DNA of 64,000 nt from Aequorivita lipolytica. GTDB lineage: Bacteria; Bacteroidota; Bacteroidia; Flavobacteriales; Flavobacteriaceae. The stretch covers positions 1-64,000 of the forward strand of contig NZ_VORU01000001.1 of assembly GCF_007997135.1 (NCBI RefSeq), written 5' to 3'. Below, in pieces: positions 9,727 through 18,287 of the stretch. A program made the position numbers and the translations under genes. The stretch's first letter is position 1, and each line of letters opens with the position of its first letter. Below the pieces are notes generated by a model. The model searched no databases and was not told the DNA's origin. It was given only the letters and a program-made list of their open reading frames with translations.

Positions 9727-12333
9727 ATGAAAAAAGTTCTTTACTTAATTGTCATTTTTGCTGTAAATATCTCTTTTGCACAGGATTACAGCAGCGTGAT
9801 AAAATCGTACCTACAACAGAATCGTTCGCAGTATTCGCTAGAACAGCAAGATGTGTCGGACATTTCTATTGTTTCCCAAAGCTTCTCAAAAAGCTTGCAG
9901 GCTCAAAACGTTTACGTTGCGCAGCGCTATCAGGGTATTACAGTGTTCAATTCCAATTCACCGTTTGTTATTAAAGACGGTTCAGTGGTAAACGCAAAAT
10001 TATCATTTACCGAAAATGCAGCGGTAAAAGTAAATAGTACTTCGCCTTCGATTTCTGCAGTAAATGCAATCTCCAAGGCTGCCAATTGGCTAGGACTGCA
10101 AAATCCTTCCAATTTGAATTTAATAGAAACGGTATCTGACCGTAGCTATATCTTTTCCAATGGTAACATTTCACAGAATAATATTCCAGTGGAGCTTGTA
10201 TATCAAAAAATGGAAGATACTGGAGCTTTAAAACTAGCTTGGGATTTGAGTATCTATCTTATAGATTCAACACACTATTACAATGTTCGTATAGATGCAT
10301 TAACAGGCGTTCTATTGGCAACTGATGATTGGGTTGCTAGCTGCAACTTTGGTGAAGGAGCACATTCGCACGCTTCAGCGGAGAGCATACTTTTTTCAGA
10401 TAAAAATAGTAATTCTAGCATCGCTCCCATGGGAGGCACAGCTTACAGAGTATTCGCACTGCCTTTAATAGGTCCAAATGATGGTGATGACCAATTGGTG
10501 TCTGACCCTGCAGATCCTATAGCCTCACCTTTTGGATGGCACGATGTTGATGGTGTTCCTGGTGCAGAATTTACTACTACGCGCGGTAATAATGTACTTG
10601 CACAAGAAGATGCTAACGGAAATAACGGTAATGGCATGCTCGCCGATGGTGGTGCTGGCCTTCTATTCGACTTTGCTTATGATCTTCCAAGAGCGCCTGC
10701 AGCATTCCGTGAAGCGGCTATAACAAATCTCTTTTACGTGAACAATATGATGCATGATATAATGTTTCAATATGGTTTTGACGAAGTGTCGGGAAATTTC
10801 CAGTTAAAAAATTATTCCGCACTTGGTCTAGGTGGTGATTTTGTCTTTGCAGATGCCCAAGATGGTAGCGGATTAAATAATGCAAATTTTAGCACACCTC
10901 CAGACGGTGGTGCTCCCAGAATGCAAATGTACCTTTGGAGTGCCCCAGGAGATGTTCTAGGTACACTTATGAATGTTAATGGAGGCCCGTTGGCGGGAGA
11001 GTATTTAGCTATGGATTCCAACTTTATAAACGGAACACCACTTCCAACTACAGCTATTACAGAAGATTTAGTTTTAGTTGTCGACGATAACGCCGGTTCT
11101 TCTACAGATCCAAATGATGGCTGTGATACGATTCTAAACAGTGCCGAAATCAATGGCAAAATAGCCGTTGTTAGATGGGGTGGTTGTAATGGACCTTTTA
11201 AAATGACTAAGGTTGAGGCAGCGGGAGCTATAGCCGTGGTTGTTGTTTATAATTTACCTACAGATCCAATCGCTATGCTTGGTGGTGGATCAAACTTAAG
11301 TATTCCTTGTATTATGATCTATCAATCTGATGGAGAAGCCATTATAACAGCTTTGTTAAATGGAGATACTGTTAATGCAACACTTCGTGACGATGGCTCA
11401 GGAAATGACCCTTTTCAAAGAGATGGAGATCTTGATAATGTAATTATTGCTCACGAATATGGACATGGTATTTCCAACCGCTTAACTGGGGGGCCTTCTG
11501 CATCTAGTTGCCTTCAAAACCAAGAACAAATGGGAGAAGGTTGGAGTGATTATTTTGGTTATATCCTAACAATGAAAGCCACTGATGTAAGTACAGATCC
11601 TAGAGGTACTGGCACATATGCGGTAGGTGAAGGAATTGCAGGTAGAGGTTTAAGAACCAAACCTTATACTACAGACTTTGCTCTTAACGATTTTACTTAT
11701 AACTCTATTAAAACTCAAGTGGCTCCTCACGGAGTAGGTTCCGTTTGGGCAACCATGCTTTGGGATTTAACTTGGGATCTGATTGACGAATACGGTTTTG
11801 ATCCAGATATTTACAATGGTAGCGGTGGTAACAATATTTCCCTGCAACTTGTTATAGATGGAATGAAGCTTCAACCTTGTAGTCCAGGTTTTGTTGATGG
11901 TCGTGATGCTATTATTGAAGCAGATCTAATTGCCAACGGAGGCGCTAACAGATGTCTTATCTGGAGAGCTTTTGCAAATCGCGGTCTTGGAGTTAGTGCA
12001 ACTCAAGGAAGCACTAATAGCAAATCTGATGGAACAGAGGCTTTTGATGTTCCTCCAGGATGTGAGCTAGGTGTTTCAGACAACGGTGCTGATGAAATCA
12101 ACTTCATCGTATTCCCGAATCCTTCAAATGGAGAAATTAATATCAAATCCAAATATGATGTTGGAGATGCAACAATCTCTATTTTTGATATGAATGGAAG
12201 AAAAGTTTTCAGTCAAGAAGTTGAATTGCGTCAGAATGCTAGTGTAAACGCCAGTGGACTTAATACAGGTATTTACTTGATGCAGATAGAAAGCGCTGAC
12301 CGTTCACAAACAACAAAGTTGATAATCAACTAA
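9727..12333 (+). CDS. Secreted M36 (fungalysin-type) metallopeptidase, second copy
   Basis: The 868 residues are collinear with the peptidase at 6567: signal peptide (near FAQ|DYSS), FTP-like propeptide, PA insert, HEYGH at 576-580, the NQEQMGEGWSDY motif, and a T9SS sorting domain (FPNPSNGEINIKSKYDVG). All catalytic elements are present in both copies, so both are probably active. The regions around the PA domain and the sequence after DWVAS differ most, which could change substrate range. It follows a decayed dgt piece, so it probably arose by tandem duplication. A rho-independent terminator shared with dxs follows directly. Confidence 0.9.
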   Translation: MKKVLYLIVIFAVNISFAQDYSSVIKSYLQQNRSQYSLEQQDVSDISIVSQSFSKSLQAQNVYVAQRYQGITVFNSNSPFVIKDGSVVNAKLSFTENAAVKVNSTSPSISAVNAISKAANWLGLQNPSNLNLIETVSDRSYIFSNGNISQNNIPVELVYQKMEDTGALKLAWDLSIYLIDSTHYYNVRIDALTGVLLATDDWVASCNFGEGAHSHASAESILFSDKNSNSSIAPMGGTAYRVFALPLIGPNDGDDQLVSDPADPIASPFGWHDVDGVPGAEFTTTRGNNVLAQEDANGNNGNGMLADGGAGLLFDFAYDLPRAPAAFREAAITNLFYVNNMMHDIMFQYGFDEVSGNFQLKNYSALGLGGDFVFADAQDGSGLNNANFSTPPDGGAPRMQMYLWSAPGDVLGTLMNVNGGPLAGEYLAMDSNFINGTPLPTTAITEDLVLVVDDNAGSSTDPNDGCDTILNSAEINGKIAVVRWGGCNGPFKMTKVEAAGAIAVVVVYNLPTDPIAMLGGGSNLSIPCIMIYQSDGEAIITALLNGDTVNATLRDDGSGNDPFQRDGDLDNVIIAHEYGHGISNRLTGGPSASSCLQNQEQMGEGWSDYFGYILTMKATDVSTDPRGTGTYAVGEGIAGRGLRTKPYTTDFALNDFTYNSIKTQVAPHGVGSVWATMLWDLTWDLIDEYGFDPDIYNGSGGNNISLQLVIDGMKLQPCSPGFVDGRDAIIEADLIANGGANRCLIWRAFANRGLGVSATQGSTNSKSDGTEAFDVPPGCELGVSDNGADEINFIVFPNPSNGEINIKSKYDVGDATISIFDMNGRKVFSQEVELRQNASVNASGLNTGIYLMQIESADRSQTTKLIIN

Positions 12334-12355
12334 GATTTATTATATATTGAATTCT

Positions 12356-12384
12356 AAAAGAGGCTCGAAAGAGCCTCTTTTTTT
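12356..12384. terminator. Bidirectional terminator between the second M36 gene and dxs
   Basis: A stem AAAAGAGGCTC-GAAA-GAGCCTCTTTT has an A run on one side and a T run on the other, between two convergent genes. It overlaps the dxs stop codon. Confidence 0.8.
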
Positions 12385-14161
12385 ATAAATACCGTTGAAG
12401 CGATTGTTTTATTTTTTCTGAAGAGATACCCGAAAGTTCTTGCAATTCTGAAATTGTACCGTGTTCGGGAAAACAATCCTGAATGCCTAAAATTTCAATA
12501 GGGTTTTTATATTGATTGCGAGATGCAAATGATGCAACCGAAGACCCTAAACCCCCAATGACGGTACCGTCTTCAATGGTAATAATTATACTGTATTCTT
12601 TAAATACCTGATGAAGTAACGCTTCGTCCAAAGGTTTTAAAAAGCGCATATCAACCAAACCCACGTTTTCTTGTTCAATATTAGAAAGCAGGGCTATAGC
12701 TCCCAAAGCATTCTTTTCTGCAGTTCCAATAGTTAAAACCGCGATTTTAGTACCCTCTTTAAGTACTTCACCTTTACCTATTTCAATTTTATCAAAAGAT
12801 CGCTGCCAATCATAGATAGAACCCCGACCTCTAGGATAGCGAATAAATATTGGCAAATCCAACCCTTTTTGAGCAGTGTACATACCATTTCGCAATTCTA
12901 CTTCATTTCGAGGTGCAAAAATGATGAGGTTCGGAATACAGTTTAAATAAGCCAAATCAAAAATACCATGATGCGTTGCACCATCTTCACCCACAAGTCC
13001 GGCTCTGTCCAAACAAAAAACAACAGATATTTTTTGAAGACACACATCGTGTATAACCTGATCATAAGCTCGCTGTAAAAATGTTGAATAAATATTACAA
13101 AAAACGGTAAAACCTTGCGTAGCCATACCCGCGGCAAATGTTACCGCATGCTGTTCTGCTATGCCCACATCAAAAGCTCTTTCGGGGAAAACATCCATCA
13201 TAAATTTCAGAGAGCTTCCCGTTGGCATCGCTGGGGTGATACCAATTATTTTTTCGTTTGTTGTAGCCAGCTCAACCAAAGTTTTCCCGAACACATCTTG
13301 AAATTTTGGTGGCTGAGCTTCAATATTTTTTGGAGCGAGATCGCCCGTAAGTGCGTCAAATTTCCCAGGGGCGTGGTACACCACTTGATTTTCCTCGGCT
13401 TGTCGCAAGCCTTTTCCTTTCGTTGTAATTACGTGAAGTACTTTTGGTCCTGGAACATTTTTCAATCTTTCCAATTCTGAAATAACCAATTCTAGATTGT
13501 GCCCGTCAATAGGCCCTGAATAGTTAAAATTCAATGCTTCAAAAATATTGTCTGATTCTTTGGCGCCATCAAGTTTCACTTTGGTGAAATAATCCTTGAG
13601 CGCACCCACGCTCGGGTCTATACCGATGGCGTTATCGTTCAGAATAACTAAAAGATTGGTGTTTGTAACTCCCGCATGGTTCAGTGCTTCAAAGGCCATT
13701 CCACTGGCGATAGATGCGTCACCAACTACGGCAATATGCTGTTTTTCGGTTTCTCCTTTTAATTTTGAAGCAATTGCCATTCCCAGAGCTGCCGAAATTG
13801 CCGTACTGCTATGCCCAACTCCAAAAGTGTCATATTCACTTTCATCTCTTTTTGGGAAACCACTGATGCCTCCCAATTGTCGGTTAGTGTGAAAAATTTC
13901 CTTTCTGCCCGTTAGTATTTTGTGTCCGTAAGCTTGATGACCCACATCCCAAACCAAAATATCATCCGGCGTGTGGAACACATAGTGAAGTGCAATGGTA
14001 AGCTCAACCACGCCAAGGCTGGCGCCCAAATGGCCTTCTTTGGTAGCGACAATATTTATGATAAATTCACGAAGCTCTTGCGCTACTTGCGTCAATTTTT
14101 TCTTCGGAATTTTGCGAAGGTCTTCGGGAAATGTGATTGTATTTAAGATATTTTCTGGCAC
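12383..14161 (-). CDS. dxs: 1-deoxy-D-xylulose-5-phosphate synthase
   Basis: This enzyme condenses pyruvate and glyceraldehyde 3-phosphate to DXP, using thiamine diphosphate and Mg2+. It is the first step of the MEP isoprenoid pathway. The 592-residue chain has the DXS landmarks: GHQAYGHKILTGR, the TPP-binding GDASIASGMAFEALNHAG...NDN block, the GLVGEDGATHHG loop and DVGIAEQHAVTFAAG. The best start is a GTG at 14161, which keeps the conserved N-terminal FPEDLRKIPKKKLTQ segment; no ATG is close. It ends tail to tail with the M36 gene. Confidence 0.93.
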   Translation of the reverse strand: MPENILNTITFPEDLRKIPKKKLTQVAQELREFIINIVATKEGHLGASLGVVELTIALHYVFHTPDDILVWDVGHQAYGHKILTGRKEIFHTNRQLGGISGFPKRDESEYDTFGVGHSSTAISAALGMAIASKLKGETEKQHIAVVGDASIASGMAFEALNHAGVTNTNLLVILNDNAIGIDPSVGALKDYFTKVKLDGAKESDNIFEALNFNYSGPIDGHNLELVISELERLKNVPGPKVLHVITTKGKGLRQAEENQVVYHAPGKFDALTGDLAPKNIEAQPPKFQDVFGKTLVELATTNEKIIGITPAMPTGSSLKFMMDVFPERAFDVGIAEQHAVTFAAGMATQGFTVFCNIYSTFLQRAYDQVIHDVCLQKISVVFCLDRAGLVGEDGATHHGIFDLAYLNCIPNLIIFAPRNEVELRNGMYTAQKGLDLPIFIRYPRGRGSIYDWQRSFDKIEIGKGEVLKEGTKIAVLTIGTAEKNALGAIALLSNIEQENVGLVDMRFLKPLDEALLHQVFKEYSIIITIEDGTVIGGLGSSVASFASRNQYKNPIEILGIQDCFPEHGTISELQELSGISSEKIKQSLQRYL

Positions 14162-14306
14162 GGAGTAAAGATACAGTTATTGCGAAGTTGTTAATTGGTG
14201 AATTCGTTAATTTGTTAATTCGTAATTTCGTGTTTTGCTTTGAAGCGATTCCTAAAAAAATATAAATACGAAATCATAATAGACTTTAAAATTTGAATTT
14301 CAAATT

Positions 14307-14762
14307 GTGAACATAATAAATCCATACGACGACACCTATTTTATGAAACGCGCAATGCAAGAGGCGGAAACGGCTTATGAAAGAGGAGAAATACCAATTG
14401 GCGCAGTAATCGTAATAAATAATCAAATTATTGCCCGTTCGCACAATCTTACTGAAACCTTGAATGACGTTACCGCCCACGCCGAAATGCAGGCCATTAC
14501 TGCAGCGGCTAATTACTTGGGTGGAAAGTATTTGATAGACTGCACACTCTATGTGACTATTGAACCTTGCCAAATGTGTGCTGGTGCCTTATTTTGGAGC
14601 CAGATTTCAAAAATTGTTTATGGGGCGAGAGACGAGCAGCGTGGTTGCATTGCGCTAAACACAAAGCTACACCCAAAAACAATTATAACGGGTGGTATAA
14701 TGGCTGATGAAGCCTCCAAATTGCTGAAACGGTTTTTTGTTGAAAAAAGAAATTTGAATTAG
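14307..14762 (+). CDS. tadA: tRNA-specific adenosine deaminase
   Basis: TadA converts adenosine-34 of tRNA-Arg(ACG) to inosine. The zinc and catalytic site is visible as HAEM (proton-donor glutamate) and PCQMCAGAL (two cysteines). The start is probably the GTG at 14307, because the residues NPYDDTYFMKRAMQEAE are the usual N-terminus of this family in Flavobacteriia; an ATG at 14343 would remove twelve of them. The length of about 150 residues is normal. It is divergent from dxs. Confidence 0.93.
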   Translation: MNIINPYDDTYFMKRAMQEAETAYERGEIPIGAVIVINNQIIARSHNLTETLNDVTAHAEMQAITAAANYLGGKYLIDCTLYVTIEPCQMCAGALFWSQISKIVYGARDEQRGCIALNTKLHPKTIITGGIMADEASKLLKRFFVEKRNLN

Positions 14763-14786
14763 GCTTCGTTAAGATTCACGATACAT

Positions 14787-15044
14787 TCAGGATTTTTTTT
14801 CTTTTTTCTTTTCATTTTGATATTCGCGCATTTTCAAAATATTTTCTTTCGTAAGCATGTAATCTTTTACATTTCTGTCCTTCCATCTATGATAGATAAA
14901 TAAAGGCATCAATATGAAAAAGGCAGTTATTAATGCAAGACCAATAATTAAATTTCCTGTAGCTTCATCTTCCGCTTTTATGTAAAAACCAATACCTAAA
15001 CTTATAAGCACGGAGATAAATAATATGATTATTATATTTTTCAT
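14787..15044 (-). CDS. Small membrane protein of unknown function
   Basis: The 85-residue protein has two predicted membrane helices (about 3-22 and 30-50), then a charged C-terminal tail rich in lysine and glutamate. It is the last gene of a four-gene run on the minus strand, 20 bp after the ClC channel gene, so it is probably co-transcribed with it. I do not recognise a family with a known function. Confidence 0.6.
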   Translation of the reverse strand: MKNIIIILFISVLISLGIGFYIKAEDEATGNLIIGLALITAFFILMPLFIYHRWKDRNVKDYMLTKENILKMREYQNEKKKEKKS

Positions 15045-15064
15045 TTTTAATGTAGATTATGAAA

Positions 15065-16861
15065 TTATTTGCCCGAAAAATCAATCAGTTTTCGGCGATA
15101 GGCTGTAAGCAATTTCGATTTTGAAACAAAGCCATAATATTTTCCGTCGCTTATCACGGGAAGATTCCACGCTCCGGTGTCTTGGAATTTCTTCATCACG
15201 TCAGTCATTTTATCTTCGTTTAAGTCTATCAGCCCTGGTGCGCTGTGCATAAGCTCGGTTGCTTTTACTTCTTCATATAAAGTTTGATCGAACATAACGG
15301 GTCGTAAATCGTCGAGTAGAATGATTCCTTCCAGCGTGTTTGTTTCTTTATTTAATACTGGAAAAAGGTTTCTTTTAGACTTCACAACGGCTTGGTGCAC
15401 AATTTCACCGAGAGTCATTTCAGGATATATAGTTACAAAATCACGTTCTATAACAGTTTGAATGTCCATTAAAGTAAGCACGGCATGGTCTTTATCGTGG
15501 GTAATCAAATCGCCTTTTCTTCCAAGTTCCATAGCGTAAACGGAGTGTGGGATAAAGTATTTGGTGATTGAAAAACTAATAGCAGCCGTTATCATCAGCG
15601 GTATGAAGAGCTCGTAGCCGCCGGTTACTTCAGCAATTAGGAATATTGCGGTTAATGGAGCGTAGAGTACCCCGGCCATTAAACCCGTCATTCCAACTAA
15701 AGTGAAATTACTTTCTGAAACGCCATTTGGGAAGAGTCCACAATTATTAAGAATTTTTGCAACCACGTTGCCCATAATACTTCCCATAAAAAGTACTGGG
15801 GCGAAAATTCCACCAACACCACCGGCGCCAAAGGTAAGTGCGCTGGCAATTATTTTGAAAAAAACCAATCCCGCTAAAAGCGCTATAACCACCCAAATAT
15901 TGTTTAATTCAAGCTGAAAAATATTGTTCTGCAACGCTATTTCGGGATTTCCTTTCACCAAGTTATTTATAACATCAAAGCCTTCACCATAAAGCGGAGG
16001 AATAAAATAAACAAGTACGCCAAGACCAACGCCACCAAAGAGAAGACGTTTAGCGGGAGAATTTATTTTTTCAAAAAACGCTTGAATATAGGCGTAAACC
16101 TTTGTAAAGTAAACCGAAGTAAACCCAGCTACAAGCCCCAAAATCATATAGAAAGGAACGTCGCTTAAATAAAATGCATCTGTATTTTTAAAAGGTAATA
16201 AAACATCACTTCCAAAAAAGAAATAGGAAGTAAGTATACCCGAAATAGAAGCCAACAATAACGGAAGCATCGAGGCCAATGTTAAATCTAGACTAAAGAC
16301 TTCAATCGCAAAAATAAGCGCAGCAATTGGCGCTTTAAAAATAGAAGCCATAGCCCCTGCAGCCGCACAACCAATAAGCAAAGTTCTATTTGCTTGGTTT
16401 AAGTGAAGTACTCGCGATAGGTTTGAACTTAATGCGGCTCCAGTTGCAACGGTTGGACCTTCCAAACCCACAGATCCTCCAAAACCAACTGTAATGGGCG
16501 CTGTTAAAATACTGCCGAACATTTGGTAGCGCTTTATAAAACCTTTCTTTTTTGAAATTGCAAATAGCGTTGAAGGAATGCCGTGGCTTACTTTATTTCG
16601 TATTACATATTTTATAATTAAGTAAACTAACGTCAACCCAAGAATTGGAAATACAAAATAGAAAGCCGTATGGTAATATTGAACCAAATTACCTTCCAGC
16701 AAATGCTGAATAAAGTGGGTTAGGTTTTTAAGGATAACTGCGCCAACTCCCGCCAAAAAGCCTACAACAATAGCTATTAAATACACAAACTGGGTTTGCG
16801 AGATGTGTTTAATTCGCCAAATAAGGAAGCGGGTTAGTAAGTTTCGTTTTTGTTTTGGCAT
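15065..16861 (-). CDS. ClC-type chloride channel or transporter with CBS domains
   Basis: This integral membrane protein of 598 residues carries the ClC pore motifs GSVGLEGP (with the gating glutamate), AAAGAMASIFKAPIAALIFAIEV and GGVGGIFAP. Two cytoplasmic CBS domains follow (about 455-590), which in this family sense nucleotides. Whether it is a channel or a Cl-/H+ antiporter cannot be settled by eye. Its start overlaps the end of the TPR lipoprotein gene by 28 bp, so translation is probably coupled within the operon running from 18223 to 14787. Confidence 0.9.
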   Translation of the reverse strand: MPKQKRNLLTRFLIWRIKHISQTQFVYLIAIVVGFLAGVGAVILKNLTHFIQHLLEGNLVQYYHTAFYFVFPILGLTLVYLIIKYVIRNKVSHGIPSTLFAISKKKGFIKRYQMFGSILTAPITVGFGGSVGLEGPTVATGAALSSNLSRVLHLNQANRTLLIGCAAAGAMASIFKAPIAALIFAIEVFSLDLTLASMLPLLLASISGILTSYFFFGSDVLLPFKNTDAFYLSDVPFYMILGLVAGFTSVYFTKVYAYIQAFFEKINSPAKRLLFGGVGLGVLVYFIPPLYGEGFDVINNLVKGNPEIALQNNIFQLELNNIWVVIALLAGLVFFKIIASALTFGAGGVGGIFAPVLFMGSIMGNVVAKILNNCGLFPNGVSESNFTLVGMTGLMAGVLYAPLTAIFLIAEVTGGYELFIPLMITAAISFSITKYFIPHSVYAMELGRKGDLITHDKDHAVLTLMDIQTVIERDFVTIYPEMTLGEIVHQAVVKSKRNLFPVLNKETNTLEGIILLDDLRPVMFDQTLYEEVKATELMHSAPGLIDLNEDKMTDVMKKFQDTGAWNLPVISDGKYYGFVSKSKLLTAYRRKLIDFSGK

Positions 16862-17697
16862 TGGGTTTTTAGTGCTGCTTCTAAATTGTTAAGGTCTTGA
16901 ATGTAAATTTGTTTTAAGGCTTCGGTATATACGTCATTGTTATAATAACCATTGTTGAAATTAGCAATTGCAATATCTAATTCATTTTTGGCCTCTTCGC
17001 ATTTGTTGGCTTCAAATAGAATGAGGGCTTTATAATAACTTCCGTCTGCGGTTCTATTTTTATTGTACACAATCATTTTATTGAAATCTAATAGTGCTGC
17101 TTCGGGATTTTTATTTTCGTAATGGGCAATTCCTCGGTATAAAAAAGCTGTGGGTTCTGCCCAATCTTCACCGTTTTCTGCGGTTACTTCATCAATATAA
17201 TGATCTAAATATTTTATGGAATTTTCATAATCCTTCAATCCCAAATAAGCCAATCCCCGCCAATAATCTACGCTTTGCCCCTGTGGCGCATCTGTGAAAT
17301 TTGGCGTCAAGGTATCTGAAGCGTTAAAATCTGCAATTGCTTTTTCATAATCTCTATAAAACTGAAGGTAAAGATAACCGCGCCAAGGCACCCAAATTTT
17401 AGGATCGCATTCAACAGCTTTATCAAATTGAACTTTCCAAGGTAACATTAAGCCTCGTTTTAAATACGCAACAGAAAGCTCGCGCACGGCATCGCAGTGT
17501 TCTGGATTGAGCGCTACAATACTATCTAACATAGACATAACCTTTGGCGTACCTTGGCCATAGTACCCAATAGGATCATACATTTTTTTGGCAAGCGCTA
17601 CTCTTTCTTCCGAAGAAAGAGTTTCCGCATCTTTGCCACAGCTCATTAGCAAAACTAAAGCTACAAGGCTAAGGCAATATTTCAAGAACTTCACCAT
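16834..17697 (-). CDS. TPR-repeat lipoprotein
   Basis: The ATG at 17697 gives a lipoprotein signal peptide (LVLLMSCGKD) followed by several tetratricopeptide-like helices, for example WRGLAYLGLKDYENSIKYLDHYI and YRGIAHYENKNPEAALLDFNKMI. The TTG two codons upstream is less likely to be the start. TPR lipoproteins usually serve as protein-interaction scaffolds in the periplasm or outer membrane. The gene overlaps its neighbours at both ends (29 and 28 bp), pointing to a tight operon with the ClC gene. No specific role is evident. Confidence 0.75.
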   Translation of the reverse strand: MVKFLKYCLSLVALVLLMSCGKDAETLSSEERVALAKKMYDPIGYYGQGTPKVMSMLDSIVALNPEHCDAVRELSVAYLKRGLMLPWKVQFDKAVECDPKIWVPWRGYLYLQFYRDYEKAIADFNASDTLTPNFTDAPQGQSVDYWRGLAYLGLKDYENSIKYLDHYIDEVTAENGEDWAEPTAFLYRGIAHYENKNPEAALLDFNKMIVYNKNRTADGSYYKALILFEANKCEEAKNELDIAIANFNNGYYNNDVYTEALKQIYIQDLNNLEAALKTQCQNKNETY

Positions 17698-18223
17698 CTT
17701 CAATTTTAAAAATTAAATACATATAACTATCATAGGTCTTTCCTTCAATCTCTTTTGGAATCCAATTTTGTTTGGCGATACTTAGCGTAACTAGTTGGTC
17801 TACAAGTTCGTCATTTAAATCAGTTTTTTCGTAATCGGTATTTAATTCATTAATTTCAACATTTCCCACTTTTCCGTTACAGTTTAGCAAAAAACGTACG
17901 TTTACAAACCCTGAATCGGTATACCCATTATTGGTATATTTTTCTGAAATAGTTTTTCTAAATTGATACTTTTCGCCGTTAAATATACCTCTGGCTGAAT
18001 GATAGTAGCCAAATGGTTTCAGTGAGGAATCACAGAGTTCAAACCCTTCAGAAAATTCGGAAGTCTCTGGATTTATATAACCTATCTCGTGAGGGTATTT
18101 TGCAGTATTGGTAGGGTATCTCCCAAGGCGTTCATAATAGATATAACCAATAAAACCGCCGAATAGCAGAACAATAATCCCTAGAATTCCGAAGATAATT
18201 AATACTATTTTTTTCCAGTTCAT
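17669..18223 (-). CDS. Membrane-anchored protein with a TonB C-terminal-like domain
   Basis: The 184-residue protein begins with one hydrophobic helix (about 5-28). It ends with a region resembling the TonB C-terminal fold (GFVNVRFLLNCNGKVGNVEINE ... IPKEIEGKTYDSYMYLIFKIEDG). There is no long proline-rich linker, so it is not a normal energy transducer. It is the first gene of the four-gene unit with the TPR lipoprotein, ClC channel and small membrane protein. The TonB-like assignment rests on pattern only. Confidence 0.6.
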   Translation of the reverse strand: MNWKKIVLIIFGILGIIVLLFGGFIGYIYYERLGRYPTNTAKYPHEIGYINPETSEFSEGFELCDSSLKPFGYYHSARGIFNGEKYQFRKTISEKYTNNGYTDSGFVNVRFLLNCNGKVGNVEINELNTDYEKTDLNDELVDQLVTLSIAKQNWIPKEIEGKTYDSYMYLIFKIEDGEVLEILP

Positions 18224-18246
18224 TTTTTGGGAATTGTCTAATTGAA

Positions 18247-18279
18247 AAACCTAGCAGGTCTTAAAGACTTGCTAGGTTT
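18247..18279 (-). repeat. Palindromic repeat, possible aspS terminator
   Basis: AAACCTAGCAGGTC and GACTTGCTAGGTTT form a 14-bp stem with one G-T pair. It lies just past the aspS stop codon, and a short T run follows on the minus strand. The sequence resembles palindromes scattered in flavobacterial genomes. Confidence 0.6.
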
Positions 18280-18287
18280 GGATAGCG

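Noticed and set aside
12383-14161. GDAS instead of GDG in the TPP motif of Dxs as a lost active site
   Set aside because: I recall the same GDASIASGMAFE form in other Bacteroidota enzymes, so it looks like a lineage variant.
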